Notes: a model not told the origin generated them from the letters alone. A stretch of 64,000 bases of DNA from Tistlia sp040905785 (GCF_040905785.1 NZ_JBBDQW010000005.1:137943-201942), one strand, 5' to 3'; positions 42,085 through 50,967 are shown, numbered from the stretch's first letter. A program made the numbers and translations.

Positions 42085-42974
42085 GGTAAACGGGCCTCCA
42101 GCTTGCTGGCGCTCTGCCAGTCGCAAAGATCGGCGTCCTCGAAGGGCACGGCATAGGCGCCGACCGCGGTCACCTGCACGACCCTGCTCTCGACCGCGCC
42201 GGCCAGGCGGGTCAGGCGCGCGTCGTCGGGCGCGACGAAGCCCTCGACCTCGATCAGGTAGAGCCAGCGGGTGTCGTCGTCGCGCCAGGCCGAGGTCTCG
42301 CGCTGGATCAGCTCGGCCTTGGCCAGCCAGTCGCGCAGGGCGCTGCGGCTGATCTGTTCCGCGGTCTCGAGGATCAGGTAGCTGCGGTCCTCGCCGCTGG
42401 CTTCCAGCGGCGACAGGGTGACGACCAGCGCCGCGGTGCCGTCGGCCGCGCTCGGTGCCGCGGCGACCGCGACCGGCAGGCGGGCGACGATGCGCGGCAC
42501 GGCCTCGCCGTTGCGCCCGAGAAAGCGCCACCAGGGATCGGCCTCGCCGTCGCTGGGCAGCGGCAGCACGGCGATCGCCGCCTCGCCCTCGGCGACGGCA
42601 TGGACCGCCCGCACCGGCGAGCCGAGGTCGGTGATCGGCGTCAGCACGCCGAACTGCTCGCGCGCCAGCTGGGCCAGCTTGGCGCCGCCGCCGACCGCGA
42701 CCTTCAGGGAGATCTGCTGTGCCAGGGAGGCCGAGAATATCTCCCGCCAAAGACGCACCAGGACAGCCCGGGGCAGCGAGCCGCGGTGCCGCGCGACCAG
42801 CCGGCGCAGGACGGCGGCCTCGCGCGCCGGCCGCAGCGCCGAGGCGTTCGGTCCCTTGGTCATGCCGACCCGCCGCGACACCTCGGTGCGGCGGATCAGG
42901 AGCTCCTGGATCGCGTCATCGATCTCGTCGATTTCGCGACGCAGAGCGTCGAGCGTCGCCGGAGCCTGTGCCAT
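42081..42974 (-). CDS. Chorismate mutase with a C-terminal prephenate dehydratase-like region
   Basis: Converts chorismate to prephenate. It has 297 residues. The N-terminal 90 residues are an AroQ-type chorismate mutase: LDALRREIDEIDDAIQELLI, RRVGMTKG and REAAVLRRLVARHRG. The remaining 200 residues resemble the degenerate prephenate-dehydratase-like/ACT region seen in alphaproteobacterial homologues, without a clear TRF catalytic motif. It heads the aromatic amino acid operon and is divergent from metX. ATG at 42974. Confidence 0.85.
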   Translation of the reverse strand: MAQAPATLDALRREIDEIDDAIQELLIRRTEVSRRVGMTKGPNASALRPAREAAVLRRLVARHRGSLPRAVLVRLWREIFSASLAQQISLKVAVGGGAKLAQLAREQFGVLTPITDLGSPVRAVHAVAEGEAAIAVLPLPSDGEADPWWRFLGRNGEAVPRIVARLPVAVAAAPSAADGTAALVVTLSPLEASGEDRSYLILETAEQISRSALRDWLAKAELIQRETSAWRDDDTRWLYLIEVEGFVAPDDARLTRLAGAVESRVVQVTAVGAYAVPFEDADLCDWQSASKLEARLP

Positions 42975-43206
42975 GGTACCGCTGTTCGGGAGTCCGCCGG
43001 GGGGTTGAGGGCAGGGGCGTTAGGTGCCCCGCCGGCCAGGAACGGCCGGCCGCTAGTGATAGTCCGCGCGTCTCGCGAAATCAAAGGGATCGTAGCGGTG
43101 CCGCGGCAGGGCGCCCATCTCTGCTGTAACATTGACAGGCCGCGGCGGCGCCGCGCTTACTTGCCGCCCCCTTTTTCTCTCTGCTTCAGGAATGCCCGGC
43201 CCTGCC

Positions 43207-44469
43207 ATGACCACTCAGGACGCCAGTCCCGGCCTCGCCGACCGGCCGCAGCCGGCCTCCGCCGAGTCGCGGCCGNNNNNNNNNNGGGGGGGGGGGGCCG
43301 CGCAGGTCGTGCTGGCCGCCGACCGGCCGATGCCGCTGGACAGCGGCGCGCAGCTCGGCCCCTTCACCGTCGCGTACCGCACCTACGGCAGGCTGAACGC
43401 CGAGAAGTCGAACGCCATCCTGGTCTGCCACGCGCTGACCGGCGACCAGTACATGGCCGAGCCGCACCCGGTGACCGGCCGGCCGGGCTGGTGGGAAGTC
43501 ATGGTCGGTCCGGGCCGGCCGCTCGACACCGAGCGGTTCTTCGTGATCTGCGCCAACGTCCTGGGCGGCTGCATGGGCACGACCGGTCCGCACGACCTCG
43601 ACCCGGCCACCGGTCGGCCTTGGGGGCCGAGCTTCCCGGTGGTCACGATCGGCGACATGGTGCGCGCGCAGCGGCTGCTGGTCGACCATCTCGGCATCGC
43701 CCGGCTGTTCGCCGTGGTCGGCGGCTCGATGGGCGGCATGCAGGTCCTGGAGTGGGCGGCGCGCTATCCCGAGCGGGTCCTGGCCGCCGTGCCGATCGCG
43801 ACCGCGGCCCATCACACCGCGCAGAACATCGCCTTCCACGAGGTCGGACGCCAGGCGATCATGGCCGATCCCGACTGGGAGGAGGGCTGGTACCAGATCT
43901 CCGGCAAGACGCCGCGGCGCGGCATGGCGGTGGCGCGCATGACCGCCCACGTCACCTACCTCTCGGAGCAGGCCCTGCACCGCAAGTTCGGCCGCCGCCT
44001 GCAGGACCGCCAGAAGCCCTCCTTCGGCTTCGACGCGGACTTCCAGGTCGAGAGCTACCTGCGCTACCAGGGCTCGAGCTTCGGCGACCGCTTCGACGCC
44101 AACTCCTACCTCTACATCACCCGGGCGATGGACTACTTCGACCTGGCGGCCGAGCACGGCGGCGTACTGGCGGCCGCCTTCCGCGAGTCACCGGTGCGCT
44201 TCTGCGTGATGTCCTTCACCAGCGACTGGCTGTTCCCGACCAGCGAGGCCAAGCGCATCGTCCACGCGCTCAACTCGGTCGCCGCCGACGTCTCCTTCGT
44301 CGAGTGCCACAGCGACAAGGGACACGACGCCTTCCTGCTGATCGAGCCCGAGTTCCACGAGACCCTGAACGGCTTCCTGAACGGCTGCTGCGAGCGCCTG
44401 GGGCTGCCCCAGGGCGAGCTCAAGCCGCTCGACCTGAGCTACGACCCGACCCGGGACCGGGTCACGTGA
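43207..44469 (+). CDS. metX: Homoserine O-acetyltransferase MetX (contains assembly gap)
   Basis: Activates homoserine for methionine synthesis. Alpha/beta hydrolase of about 420 residues from ATG 43207. Visible motifs are the AYRTYGRLNAEKSNA opening, CHALTGDQY, the nucleophile elbow VGGSMGGMQVLEW and the C-terminal SDWLFPTSEAKRIV and SDKGHDAFLL with the catalytic Asp and His. Residues 24-27 are unknown because of ten Ns followed by twelve Gs, in a variable N-terminal stretch, so frame continuity there is unproven. Stop overlaps metW (GTGA). Confidence 0.9.
   Translation: MTTQDASPGLADRPQPASAESRPXXXXGGGAAQVVLAADRPMPLDSGAQLGPFTVAYRTYGRLNAEKSNAILVCHALTGDQYMAEPHPVTGRPGWWEVMVGPGRPLDTERFFVICANVLGGCMGTTGPHDLDPATGRPWGPSFPVVTIGDMVRAQRLLVDHLGIARLFAVVGGSMGGMQVLEWAARYPERVLAAVPIATAAHHTAQNIAFHEVGRQAIMADPDWEEGWYQISGKTPRRGMAVARMTAHVTYLSEQALHRKFGRRLQDRQKPSFGFDADFQVESYLRYQGSSFGDRFDANSYLYITRAMDYFDLAAEHGGVLAAAFRESPVRFCVMSFTSDWLFPTSEAKRIVHALNSVAADVSFVECHSDKGHDAFLLIEPEFHETLNGFLNGCCERLGLPQGELKPLDLSYDPTRDRVT
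43276..43297. other. Assembly gap followed by a poly-G run
   Basis: Ten Ns (43276-43285) run straight into twelve Gs (43286-43297). The Ns are a gap of unknown true length. The poly-G is probably a sequencing artefact of reads ending in a hard GC-rich stretch rather than real sequence. Confidence 0.9.
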
Positions 44470-45125
44470 GCCCGCTGGATTCGCCGGCGCTGCGCGCCCG
44501 GGCGCCCGGCCGGCGGGCCGACATCCGCGCCGACCTGCTGCTGATCGCCGACATGATCGAGCCCGGCAGCCGGGTCCTCGACGTCGGCTGCGGCGACGGC
44601 ACGCTGCTCGACTACCTGGTGCATTTCAAGCAGGTCACGGGTCGCGGCCTCGAGCTCAGCCAGGAAGGCGTCAACGCCTGCGTCTCGCACGGGCTCTCGG
44701 CGATCCAGGGCGACGCCGACCGCGACCTCGCCGACTATCCCGACGGCACCTTCGACTACGTCGTGCTGTCGCGCACCCTGCAGGCGACCCAGAACCCCCG
44801 CGAGGTCCTGGAGCACCTGGTGCGCATCGGCGCGCGCGCCATCGTCTCCTTCCCGAACTTCGGCTACTGGCGCATCCGCTGGTCGCTGCTGACCAGAGGC
44901 CGCATGCCGGTGACCCGCTCGCTGCCCGACCCCTGGTGGGAGACGCCGAACATCCACCTCTGCACGATCCGCGACTTCCGCGAGCTCTGCGAGCGAAGCG
45001 GCATCGCCATCGAGCGCGCCCTGACGATCGGTCCCGACAACCGGGCCCGGCCGATCGGCTCGACGCGCCGCGCCAATCTCCTGGGCCAGGACGGCGTGTT
45101 CCTGCTGAAGCGCGCGCCAGGCTAG
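44466..45125 (+). CDS. metW: Methionine biosynthesis protein MetW
   Basis: Methyltransferase-fold protein that accompanies MetX and is needed for full homoserine acetylation in several proteobacteria. It has 219 residues from GTG 44466 overlapping the metX stop. The nucleotide-binding motif VLDVGCGDGTLLDYL is intact; the MetW hallmarks DYVVLSRTLQATQNP, SFPNFGYWRIRW and PWWETPNIHLCTIRDF are all present. Confidence 0.94.
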   Translation: MSPLDSPALRARAPGRRADIRADLLLIADMIEPGSRVLDVGCGDGTLLDYLVHFKQVTGRGLELSQEGVNACVSHGLSAIQGDADRDLADYPDGTFDYVVLSRTLQATQNPREVLEHLVRIGARAIVSFPNFGYWRIRWSLLTRGRMPVTRSLPDPWWETPNIHLCTIRDFRELCERSGIAIERALTIGPDNRARPIGSTRRANLLGQDGVFLLKRAPG

Positions 45126-45218
45126 CCTGACCGACCGACGGGAAGCGCCCGGGCCGACGTTGAAGGGGCAAGGTCGTGAGAAACGATCCTCCCTCGTCCA
45201 ACCCAGGAGATCCCTTCC

Positions 45219-45836
45219 ATGAAGAAGCTTACCCTGTCCCTGCTCGGCGCGACCGCCCTGGTCGGCGGACTCGCGGCCGCCGCCCTCGCCGGCGACGGCA
45301 AGTCCGGCCATGACGGCGCGCGCCACGGCGGCCACCACGGCGCCATGTTCATGCAGATGTTCGAGCGCATCGACGCCAACGGCGACGGCCGAATCGAGCG
45401 AGCCGAGGTTGAGGCCTTCCGTGCCGCCCACTTCGCCGCGGCCGACGCCGACGGCGACGGCAAGGTGACGCTCGAGGAGATGTCGGCGATGCGCACGCGC
45501 ATGGCCGAGCAGCGCGCCGCCGAGCAGTTCGCGCAGTTCGACGCGGACGGCGACGGTACGATCTCCGAGCAGGAGTTCCTCAAGGCCCGGATCGCCCGCA
45601 TGCAGGAGCGCATGGGCGGCGAGCGCGGCCAGGAGCGGGCGGCCAAGCACTTCGAGCGCATGGACGCCAACGGCGACGGCGCGCTCGACGCGAGCGAGCT
45701 CGGCGACCGCAGCGCGAAGCTGTTCGACCGGCTCGACAGCGACGAGGACGGTGTCGTAACCCGGAGCGAGGCCCAGGAGGCGATGGCCAAGCACGGCAAG
45801 CACGGCGGCAAGCACGACGGGGGCTCGCGCAACTAG
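45219..45836 (+). CDS. Secreted EF-hand protein with five calcium-binding loops
   Basis: A 205-residue protein with a signal peptide (about 1-24, cleavage near ALA-GD) followed by a His-rich stretch (residues 31-42). Five canonical EF-hand loops start at D52, D76, D108, D149 and D173; the first four read D-A-N/D-G-D-G, the fifth is D-S-D-E-D-G. A His/Gly/Lys-rich tail closes the protein. It precedes an ECF sigma factor by 34 bp on the same strand, so calcium or other divalent metal binding in the periplasm is likely. A good AGGAGA ribosome site precedes ATG 45219. Confidence 0.88.
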   Translation: MKKLTLSLLGATALVGGLAAAALAGDGKSGHDGARHGGHHGAMFMQMFERIDANGDGRIERAEVEAFRAAHFAAADADGDGKVTLEEMSAMRTRMAEQRAAEQFAQFDADGDGTISEQEFLKARIARMQERMGGERGQERAAKHFERMDANGDGALDASELGDRSAKLFDRLDSDEDGVVTRSEAQEAMAKHGKHGGKHDGGSRN

Positions 45837-45870
45837 GTCGCCCAAGGGAGACCACCGGACCGGAGGCGGC

Positions 45871-46482
45871 ATGGCAACGGGACTTGCCGAGTCCGCGTCG
45901 CTCAGCGGCGCGGAAGCCGATGCCGCCCTGGTCCGGGCGGTCGCGGCCGGCGACGCGCGCGCCAGCCGGCGGCTGCTGGAGCACCACCTCGACCGGGTGG
46001 TCGGGCTGTCCTATCGGCTGCTGGGCGAGCGCGCTGCCGCCGAGGACGTCGCCCAGGACACTTTCCTGCGGCTCTGGTCGCGCGCCGATCGCTGGCGTCC
46101 CGAGGCCCGGCTGGACACCTGGCTCTACACCGTGGCCCGCAACCTCTGCCTCGACCGGCTGCGCAAGTCCGGGCGCCAGAGCGACGCGCCGCCGCCAGAT
46201 GTCGCGGACCCGGCGCCGAGCGCCGAGCGCCAGCTCAGCGAGGCCCAGACGGCACGCCGCGTGGCGCGCGAGATCGCGGCCCTGCCGGAGCGTCAGAAGA
46301 GCGCGATCGCGCTGGTCCACGAGGAAGGCCTCAGCAACATCGAGGCGGCCGAGATTCTCGGCGTCAGCGTCGATGCCCTCGAATCCCTGCTCGCACGGGC
46401 CCGCCGGCGCCTGCGCGAGCGTCTCACCGAGACCGGCGAGTTTTCCCGCGGCGGCAATGCTGCCGCAGGAGGTGCGGCATGA
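45871..46482 (+). CDS. ECF-type RNA polymerase sigma factor
   Basis: A 203-residue sigma-70-family factor of the extracytoplasmic type. Region 2 is at about 25-95 (LLGERAAAEDVAQDTFLRLW and DTWLYTVARNLCLDRLRK) and region 4 at about 130-185 (LPERQKSAIALVHEEGLSN with the helix-turn-helix IEAAEILGVSVDALESLLAR). Its stop overlaps the next gene, which is the likely anti-sigma factor. The operon partners, an EF-hand protein and a metal-sensor-like protein, suggest a metal or envelope signal. Confidence 0.92.
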   Translation: MATGLAESASLSGAEADAALVRAVAAGDARASRRLLEHHLDRVVGLSYRLLGERAAAEDVAQDTFLRLWSRADRWRPEARLDTWLYTVARNLCLDRLRKSGRQSDAPPPDVADPAPSAERQLSEAQTARRVAREIAALPERQKSAIALVHEEGLSNIEAAEILGVSVDALESLLARARRRLRERLTETGEFSRGGNAAAGGAA

Positions 46483-46922
46483 GCGAGACGATGACGATGA
46501 CCGAAGCCCGCTTGCGTGAGATCCTCGACTGCTATGGCGCCGCCGCCGAGCGCTGGCCCGAAGGCGAGCGCGCGGCGGCCCTGGCGCTGCTCGCCGAGCG
46601 GCCGGACCTGGAGGCCGAACGGGCCGCCGCTGGGGCGCTCGACGCGCTGCTCGCCCTGGCCGAGCGGCCGCGGGCCACGGCGCCCCTGCTCGGCCGGCTG
46701 GTCGAGGCGGCGCCGCGTGCGCCGCGCCGCTGGCTCACCGAGCTCTGGCCCTTCGGCCCGGTCTGGCAGCCGGCCTCCGGCCTGGCCCTGGCGCTGCTGC
46801 TCGGGTTCGCCAGCGGACCCCTGCTGCCGCAGGCCGACGCTACCCAGACGGCCCAGGAGGACGGCTACGACGAGATCGCCGGCCTGTTCGCGGCGCCGCT
46901 CTATCCGGAGGACAGCCTATGA
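46479..46922 (+). CDS. Putative single-pass anti-sigma factor
   Basis: A 147-residue protein with an acidic helical N-terminal half (about 1-75, cytoplasmic), a membrane helix (about 105-122) and a short periplasmic acidic tail. Its ATG overlaps the ECF sigma stop and its stop overlaps the following gene, the tight coupling typical of sigma/anti-sigma pairs. No zinc-binding HxxxCxxC motif is present. The role is inferred from position and topology, not from a recognised family. Confidence 0.7.
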   Translation: MSETMTMTEARLREILDCYGAAAERWPEGERAAALALLAERPDLEAERAAAGALDALLALAERPRATAPLLGRLVEAAPRAPRRWLTELWPFGPVWQPASGLALALLLGFASGPLLPQADATQTAQEDGYDEIAGLFAAPLYPEDSL

Positions 46923-47398
46923 GCCGCTCGAAGCTGCTGGCCGCAGCGCTCGCCGTCTCGGTGGCGCTGAACCTCTTCGCCGGTGGCGCCTTCCTGTCGA
47001 GTCACCTCTTCGCGCCGTCGCATCACGGCGGCTGGGCCGCGAAGCGCGAGGCGGTGCAGGTGCTGCCCGATCCGGAGCGCGAGCGCATCGACGCGATCTG
47101 GGAGCGGGGCCGCGACGCGGTTCGCGAGGAGCTTCGGGGCATGCGCGACGCGCGCCGGCGCTACCGGGAGGCGCTGACCGCCGAGAGCTTCGACCCGGCG
47201 AAGGCCCAGGCCGCCTTCGAACAGCTCTATGCTCACAAGGAACAGCTGCGCGTCTCGATGGAGGCCAAGATCCTGGAGATCGCCGCCGGCCTGCCGCCGG
47301 AGCAGCGGCGGGCCTACTTCGAAGCCTTCTTCGCCGAGGAGAGGCAACGCGACCGGGAGCGTGAGCGGCGTGACCGGGAGCGCAGCGCCCAGGAGTGA
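46919..47398 (+). CDS. Periplasmic heavy-metal-sensor-like protein (CnrX/Spy-type)
   Basis: A 159-residue protein with an N-terminal anchor or signal (about 5-27). A HH motif (PSHHGGW) is followed by a helical domain, with ERIDAIWERGRDAVREELRG and the AYFEAFFAEERQRD region, resembling CnrX, ZraP and Spy periplasmic proteins. The C-terminus is strongly charged. Encoded last in the EF-hand/ECF sigma/anti-sigma operon, it may sense metal or misfolded protein and relay to the anti-sigma factor. Confidence 0.78.
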   Translation: MSRSKLLAAALAVSVALNLFAGGAFLSSHLFAPSHHGGWAAKREAVQVLPDPERERIDAIWERGRDAVREELRGMRDARRRYREALTAESFDPAKAQAAFEQLYAHKEQLRVSMEAKILEIAAGLPPEQRRAYFEAFFAEERQRDRERERRDRERSAQE

Positions 47399-47411
47399 GC
47401 CCGCCGGAACC

Positions 47412-48179
47412 CTAGGGCGAAGCCGGCCCGTCCTCCTGACGGTGCGTCGCCGCGGGCCCCGCCAGCCGAGGGACGTGGACGACGACGCCGCGACGGCGCC
47501 GCTCGGCGGCGCGCAGCGGCAGCCCGCCGTAGAGCTGCTTGGAGGCCTCGACCAGATGGACGCCGGCGAAGTGCGGCAGCCACTGGCCGCCGACCCGCTC
47601 CCACCCCGGGGCCGCGCGCAGCAGCCAGCGCGAGCGCGTCGGCGGAATGTAGAGCGCACCCTGGCGCCGCAGCGGCGTGAAGAGATGGTCGCGCAGCACC
47701 CGGGTCAACTGGCCGGGGCTGTAGGGATGGCCGTGGCCGAAGGGGGTCCGCTCGAGCTGGGCCCAGAGGCTGCGGCGGTTCGGCACCACGACCAGCAGCC
47801 GTCCCTCGGCGCGCATCACCCGCCAGATCTCCTTCAGCATGTCGTGCAGGTAGTCGCCCTGCTCCAGGCAGTGCACCAGCAGCACCCGGTCGACCGAGAG
47901 GTCGGGCAGCGGCAGCTCGGTCTCGTCGACGAGGCCGACGGCGTTGGGGCCTTCCGGGGGCCAGTGCAGGCAGCCCTGAGCGGCCGGCATCAGCGCGATC
48001 GTCGCCGCGGCCTCCTCGCGGAAGGCGCGCAGGTAGGGCGTCGCGTAGCCCAGCCCGAGCAGCGTGTCCCCGCGCAGGTCCGGCCAGAGCTGGCGCAGCG
48101 CGCGCCGGATCAGGTGCCGCGCGACCTGCCCCGTGCGCGCCTCATAGAACTCCCGCAGCTCGACGACGTCGTTCCACAT
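47412..48179 (-). CDS. Class I SAM-dependent methyltransferase, substrate unknown
   Basis: A 255-residue methyltransferase-fold protein beginning VELREFYEARTGQVARHLIRR (in pieces: VELREFYEARTGQVA, RHLIRR). Motif I is atypical (TLLGLGYATPYLRAF); the acidic residue after strand 2 is replaced by a Met-Pro segment. DRVLLVHCLEQGDYLHDMLKE and GRLLVVVPNRRSLWAQ match type 11 methyltransferases. It is divergent from gloB, an arrangement common in Rhodospirillales. Substrate and activity are unknown. Confidence 0.85.
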   Translation of the reverse strand: MWNDVVELREFYEARTGQVARHLIRRALRQLWPDLRGDTLLGLGYATPYLRAFREEAAATIALMPAAQGCLHWPPEGPNAVGLVDETELPLPDLSVDRVLLVHCLEQGDYLHDMLKEIWRVMRAEGRLLVVVPNRRSLWAQLERTPFGHGHPYSPGQLTRVLRDHLFTPLRRQGALYIPPTRSRWLLRAAPGWERVGGQWLPHFAGVHLVEASKQLYGGLPLRAAERRRRGVVVHVPRLAGPAATHRQEDGPASP

Positions 48180-48249
48180 GGCTTCCTATATAGCACCGCC
48201 GGCGCCTTGCCGCCTTCACCGGGGCGGGGCCGGATGCTAGGGTCCGGCC

Positions 48250-49020
48250 ATGGCTGAACTCGACATCCACCAGATCCCGGTGCTCAGCGACAACTACGTC
48301 TACCTGGCGCGCTGCCGCGCGACCGGCATGACCGCGGTCGTCGACCCGGCCGTCGCGGCACCGGTGCTGGCCGAGGCGGCGCGCCTGGGCTGGACCATCA
48401 CCCACATCCTCAACACGCACCATCACGGCGACCACGTCGGCGGCAACCGCGAGATCATGGCGGCGACCGGCTGCACCGTCGTCGGCCCGCGCGCCGACCG
48501 CGCGCGCATCCCCGGCATCTCGGTCGAGGTCGACGAGGGCGACGTCTACCGGCTCGGCGAGTGCGAGGCCAAGGTCTTCTTCGTGCCCGGCCACACCAGC
48601 GGCCACATCGCCTACTGGTTCGAGGAGTCGGACGCCCTGTTCTGCGGCGACACCCTCTTCGCCCTCGGCTGCGGGCGCCTGTTCGAGGGCACGCCCGAGC
48701 AGATGTGGCGCTCCCTGTCCAAGCTGCGGGTCCTGCCGCCCGAGACCCGCGTGTTCTGCGCCCACGAGTACACCCAGGCCAACGCCCGCTTCGCGCTCTC
48801 GGTCGACGCCGGCAACTCGGCGCTGCGCAGCCGCGCCGCGGAGATCGACGCGCTGCGCGCCGAGGGCCGGCCGACCGTGCCCTCGACGCTCGGCAGCGAG
48901 CGGGCGACCAACCCCTTCCTGCGCGCCGACGACCCGGCCCTGGCCGAGGCGCTCGGCCTGGCCGGCCGCGACCCGGTCTCGGTCTTCACCGAGGTCCGGC
49001 ACCGCAAGGACGTCTTCTGA
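48250..49020 (+). CDS. gloB: Hydroxyacylglutathione hydrolase (glyoxalase II)
   Basis: Hydrolyses S-lactoylglutathione in methylglyoxal detoxification. A 256-residue metallo-beta-lactamase-fold enzyme with the dinuclear metal site THHHGDHVGG (about 56-65), the VPGHTSGHIAYW His, the bridging Asp in ALFCGDTLFALGCGRLFEG and the C-terminal CAHEYTQANARFA His. The C-terminal glutathione-binding region ends with NPFLRAD. ATG at 48250. Confidence 0.95.
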   Translation: MAELDIHQIPVLSDNYVYLARCRATGMTAVVDPAVAAPVLAEAARLGWTITHILNTHHHGDHVGGNREIMAATGCTVVGPRADRARIPGISVEVDEGDVYRLGECEAKVFFVPGHTSGHIAYWFEESDALFCGDTLFALGCGRLFEGTPEQMWRSLSKLRVLPPETRVFCAHEYTQANARFALSVDAGNSALRSRAAEIDALRAEGRPTVPSTLGSERATNPFLRADDPALAEALGLAGRDPVSVFTEVRHRKDVF

Positions 49021-49037
49021 GCGCCGGCCGGCGAGCC

Positions 49038-49481
49038 ATGCTCGAGGCCGCCACGGTCATCCGGCAGCTCGGCCTGCAGCCGCACCCCGAGGGCGGCCAC
49101 TACCGCGAGACCTACCGCCACGGCGACCCCAAGGGCGGCCGCGGCCTGATGACCGCGATCTATTACCTGCTGGCGGCGGGCGAGCGCTCCCATTGGCACC
49201 GGGTCGATGCGGTCGAGATGTGGCACTGGTACGCCGGGGCGCCGCTGCTGCTGACGGTCTGCGCGGACGGCCAGGAGGTCGAGGCCCACCGGCTCGGCCC
49301 GGACCTCCTCGCCCGGCAGCGCCCCCAGGCCGTCGTGCCGCCGGACGCCTGGCAGGCCGCCGAGAGCCTGGGCGCCTGGACCCTGGTCGGCTGCACCGTC
49401 TCCCCCGCCTTCGAGTTTGCCGGCTTCGAGCTGGCCCCGCCCGGCTGGCTGCCCGGCGCAGGGCCGACCGAAGACGCCTGA
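49038..49481 (+). CDS. DUF985 cupin-domain protein
   Basis: A 147-residue single-domain cupin. Conserved DUF985 segments are LGLQPHPEGGHYRETYR, TAIYYLLAAGERSHWHRVDA and EMWHWYAGAPLLL. Near the end are WTLVGCTVSPAFEFAGFELA and PGWLP. The His residues in SHWHRVDAVEMWHW are positioned to bind a metal. Function is unproven. It is 17 bp after gloB on the same strand. Confidence 0.88.
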   Translation: MLEAATVIRQLGLQPHPEGGHYRETYRHGDPKGGRGLMTAIYYLLAAGERSHWHRVDAVEMWHWYAGAPLLLTVCADGQEVEAHRLGPDLLARQRPQAVVPPDAWQAAESLGAWTLVGCTVSPAFEFAGFELAPPGWLPGAGPTEDA

Positions 49482-49503
49482 CGGAAGGCGGCCGGGAGGC
49501 CGC

Positions 49504-50412
49504 TCAGGCGCGGCGCGGCGCCGGCTGCCGCCGGAACAGCAGGTCCCGGCTGGCCAGCACCGCGCCGCCGACGATCAGCAGGCAGGCCAGCCCGACCGCC
49601 CAGGAGGCCTCGGCCTCGCCGACCGCGACCAGGATCAGCGTCGAGAGCAGCGGCGCCGCGTAGGCCGAGGCGCCGAGCACCTGCAGGTTGCCGTGCTTGG
49701 TGCCGTGGTCCCAGACGAAGAAGGCCGCGCCGACCGGGCCGAGGCCGAGCAGGCCGGCGGCGATCCACTGGCCGGCCGTCGGTGCGACGGTCTCCTCGAG
49801 GGCCAGGTGGCTGACCAGGCCGAGCAGCGCCACGGCCGTGCAGAAGCCGGTCACCGCCTCCGTCGGCACCTTGCCGAAGCGCCGGTTGGCGACCGAGTAG
49901 GCCGACCAGGTCAGCGCACAGGCGACGGCCGCGAGGTAGCCGAGGCTATAGGCCGCGTCGAAGCCCAGGCTGCGGCCGCCGCGCGTGACCAGCAGCGCCG
50001 CGCCGGCCAGGCCCATGACGCCGCCGGCCAGGTGGAACCAGCGCAGCCGCTCGCCGGGCAGCAGGGCCGAGAAGACGACGATCAGCAGCGGCCACAGGTA
50101 GGCGATCAGGCTGGCGTCGACCGCCGGCGCGTTGCCGAGCGCGACGAAGTAGAAGAAGTGGTAGCCGAAGAGCCCCCCGACCGAGAGAGCCCAGGCGGCC
50201 AAGGGCTGGCGCAGCGGCTTCAAGCCCTGCCCGGTCGCCGCCAGCCAGCCGGCGCCGACCAGCGCCGCCACGGCGAAGGTCATGGCCAGCAGCTGGAACG
50301 GCGGGATGCCCCGCGACCAGGTGGTGAAGAGCGCGAGCAGCGCCCAGAGCAAGACCGCGACGAAGCCGATCAGCGTCGCGCGCACCCTGCGATCGTCGGA
50401 CAAGCGAGGCAC
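49504..50412 (-). CDS. DMT-family (EamA) transporter, YddG-like exporter
   Basis: A 302-residue inner-membrane protein with ten predicted helices in two EamA repeats. Segments such as LLWALLALFTTWSRGIPPF, GYHFFYFVALGNAPAVDASL and IAYLWPLLIVVFSALLPGE resemble the aromatic amino acid exporter YddG and related DMT carriers. Substrate is not readable from sequence. Convergent with the DUF985 cupin gene. Confidence 0.85.
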   Translation of the reverse strand: MPRLSDDRRVRATLIGFVAVLLWALLALFTTWSRGIPPFQLLAMTFAVAALVGAGWLAATGQGLKPLRQPLAAWALSVGGLFGYHFFYFVALGNAPAVDASLIAYLWPLLIVVFSALLPGERLRWFHLAGGVMGLAGAALLVTRGGRSLGFDAAYSLGYLAAVACALTWSAYSVANRRFGKVPTEAVTGFCTAVALLGLVSHLALEETVAPTAGQWIAAGLLGLGPVGAAFFVWDHGTKHGNLQVLGASAYAAPLLSTLILVAVGEAEASWAVGLACLLIVGGAVLASRDLLFRRQPAPRRA

Positions 50413-50520
50413 TCTGAAGGTTGAACGGGACCCCTAGCGCTACCGCTTCGGCGGGGAGCGGTCAAGCCTCGCCGTGCCGTTTCGGCCCCGACGAGGCCGG
50501 GCGGTGCAGCGGCCCCGCCC

Positions 50521-50937
50521 CTACTCCCGGCCGCCGCCCTCGAAGCGCTCGTCGACCGGCACCTGCCAGGCGGTCGCCAGGGCGTTGGTTTCGTTGGCCA
50601 TGCCGACCACGGCAATCAGCTCGCCGAGCTGGGCGTCGGTCAGGCCCTTGGCCCGGGCCGCCGCCGTGTGGCTGTTGATGCAGTAGGCGCAGCCGTTGGT
50701 GATCGAGACCGCGATGTAGAGCATCTCCTTGGTCAGGGGATCGAGCGCGCCCGGGGCCATGACCTGCCGGACCGAGTCCCAGGTCCGCCGCAGGGTCGCC
50801 GGATCGTGGGCGAGCACCTTCCAGAAGTCGTTGACCCAGTCGGTGCCGCGCAGCGCCATGATCTCGTCGTAGACCGCGCGCACCTCGGCGTTCGCCGCCG
50901 CGTACTCGACCGGCGGCAGCAGCGGTCGGCCGGTCAC
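50521..50937 (-). CDS. Carboxymuconolactone decarboxylase / AhpD-family protein
   Basis: A 138-residue all-helical protein of the CMD family. The redox/structural motif CAYCINSHT (CxxC-x3-H, about residues 83-91) is the AhpD-like peroxidase core. The TKEMLYIAVSITNGCAYC and TDAQLGELIAVVG stretches are also typical. It may act as a peroxidase or alkyl-hydroperoxide reductase partner. It is 30 bp downstream of phaB on the same strand. Confidence 0.87.
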   Translation of the reverse strand: MTGRPLLPPVEYAAANAEVRAVYDEIMALRGTDWVNDFWKVLAHDPATLRRTWDSVRQVMAPGALDPLTKEMLYIAVSITNGCAYCINSHTAAARAKGLTDAQLGELIAVVGMANETNALATAWQVPVDERFEGGGRE

Positions 50938-50967
50938 GAGGTCCTCTCCCTCACGAGGCCCCCTCCC

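Noticed and set aside
42975..43206. SAM riboswitch ahead of metX
   Set aside because: I looked for the SAM-II pattern common before alphaproteobacterial met genes and saw no matching stem and conserved core.
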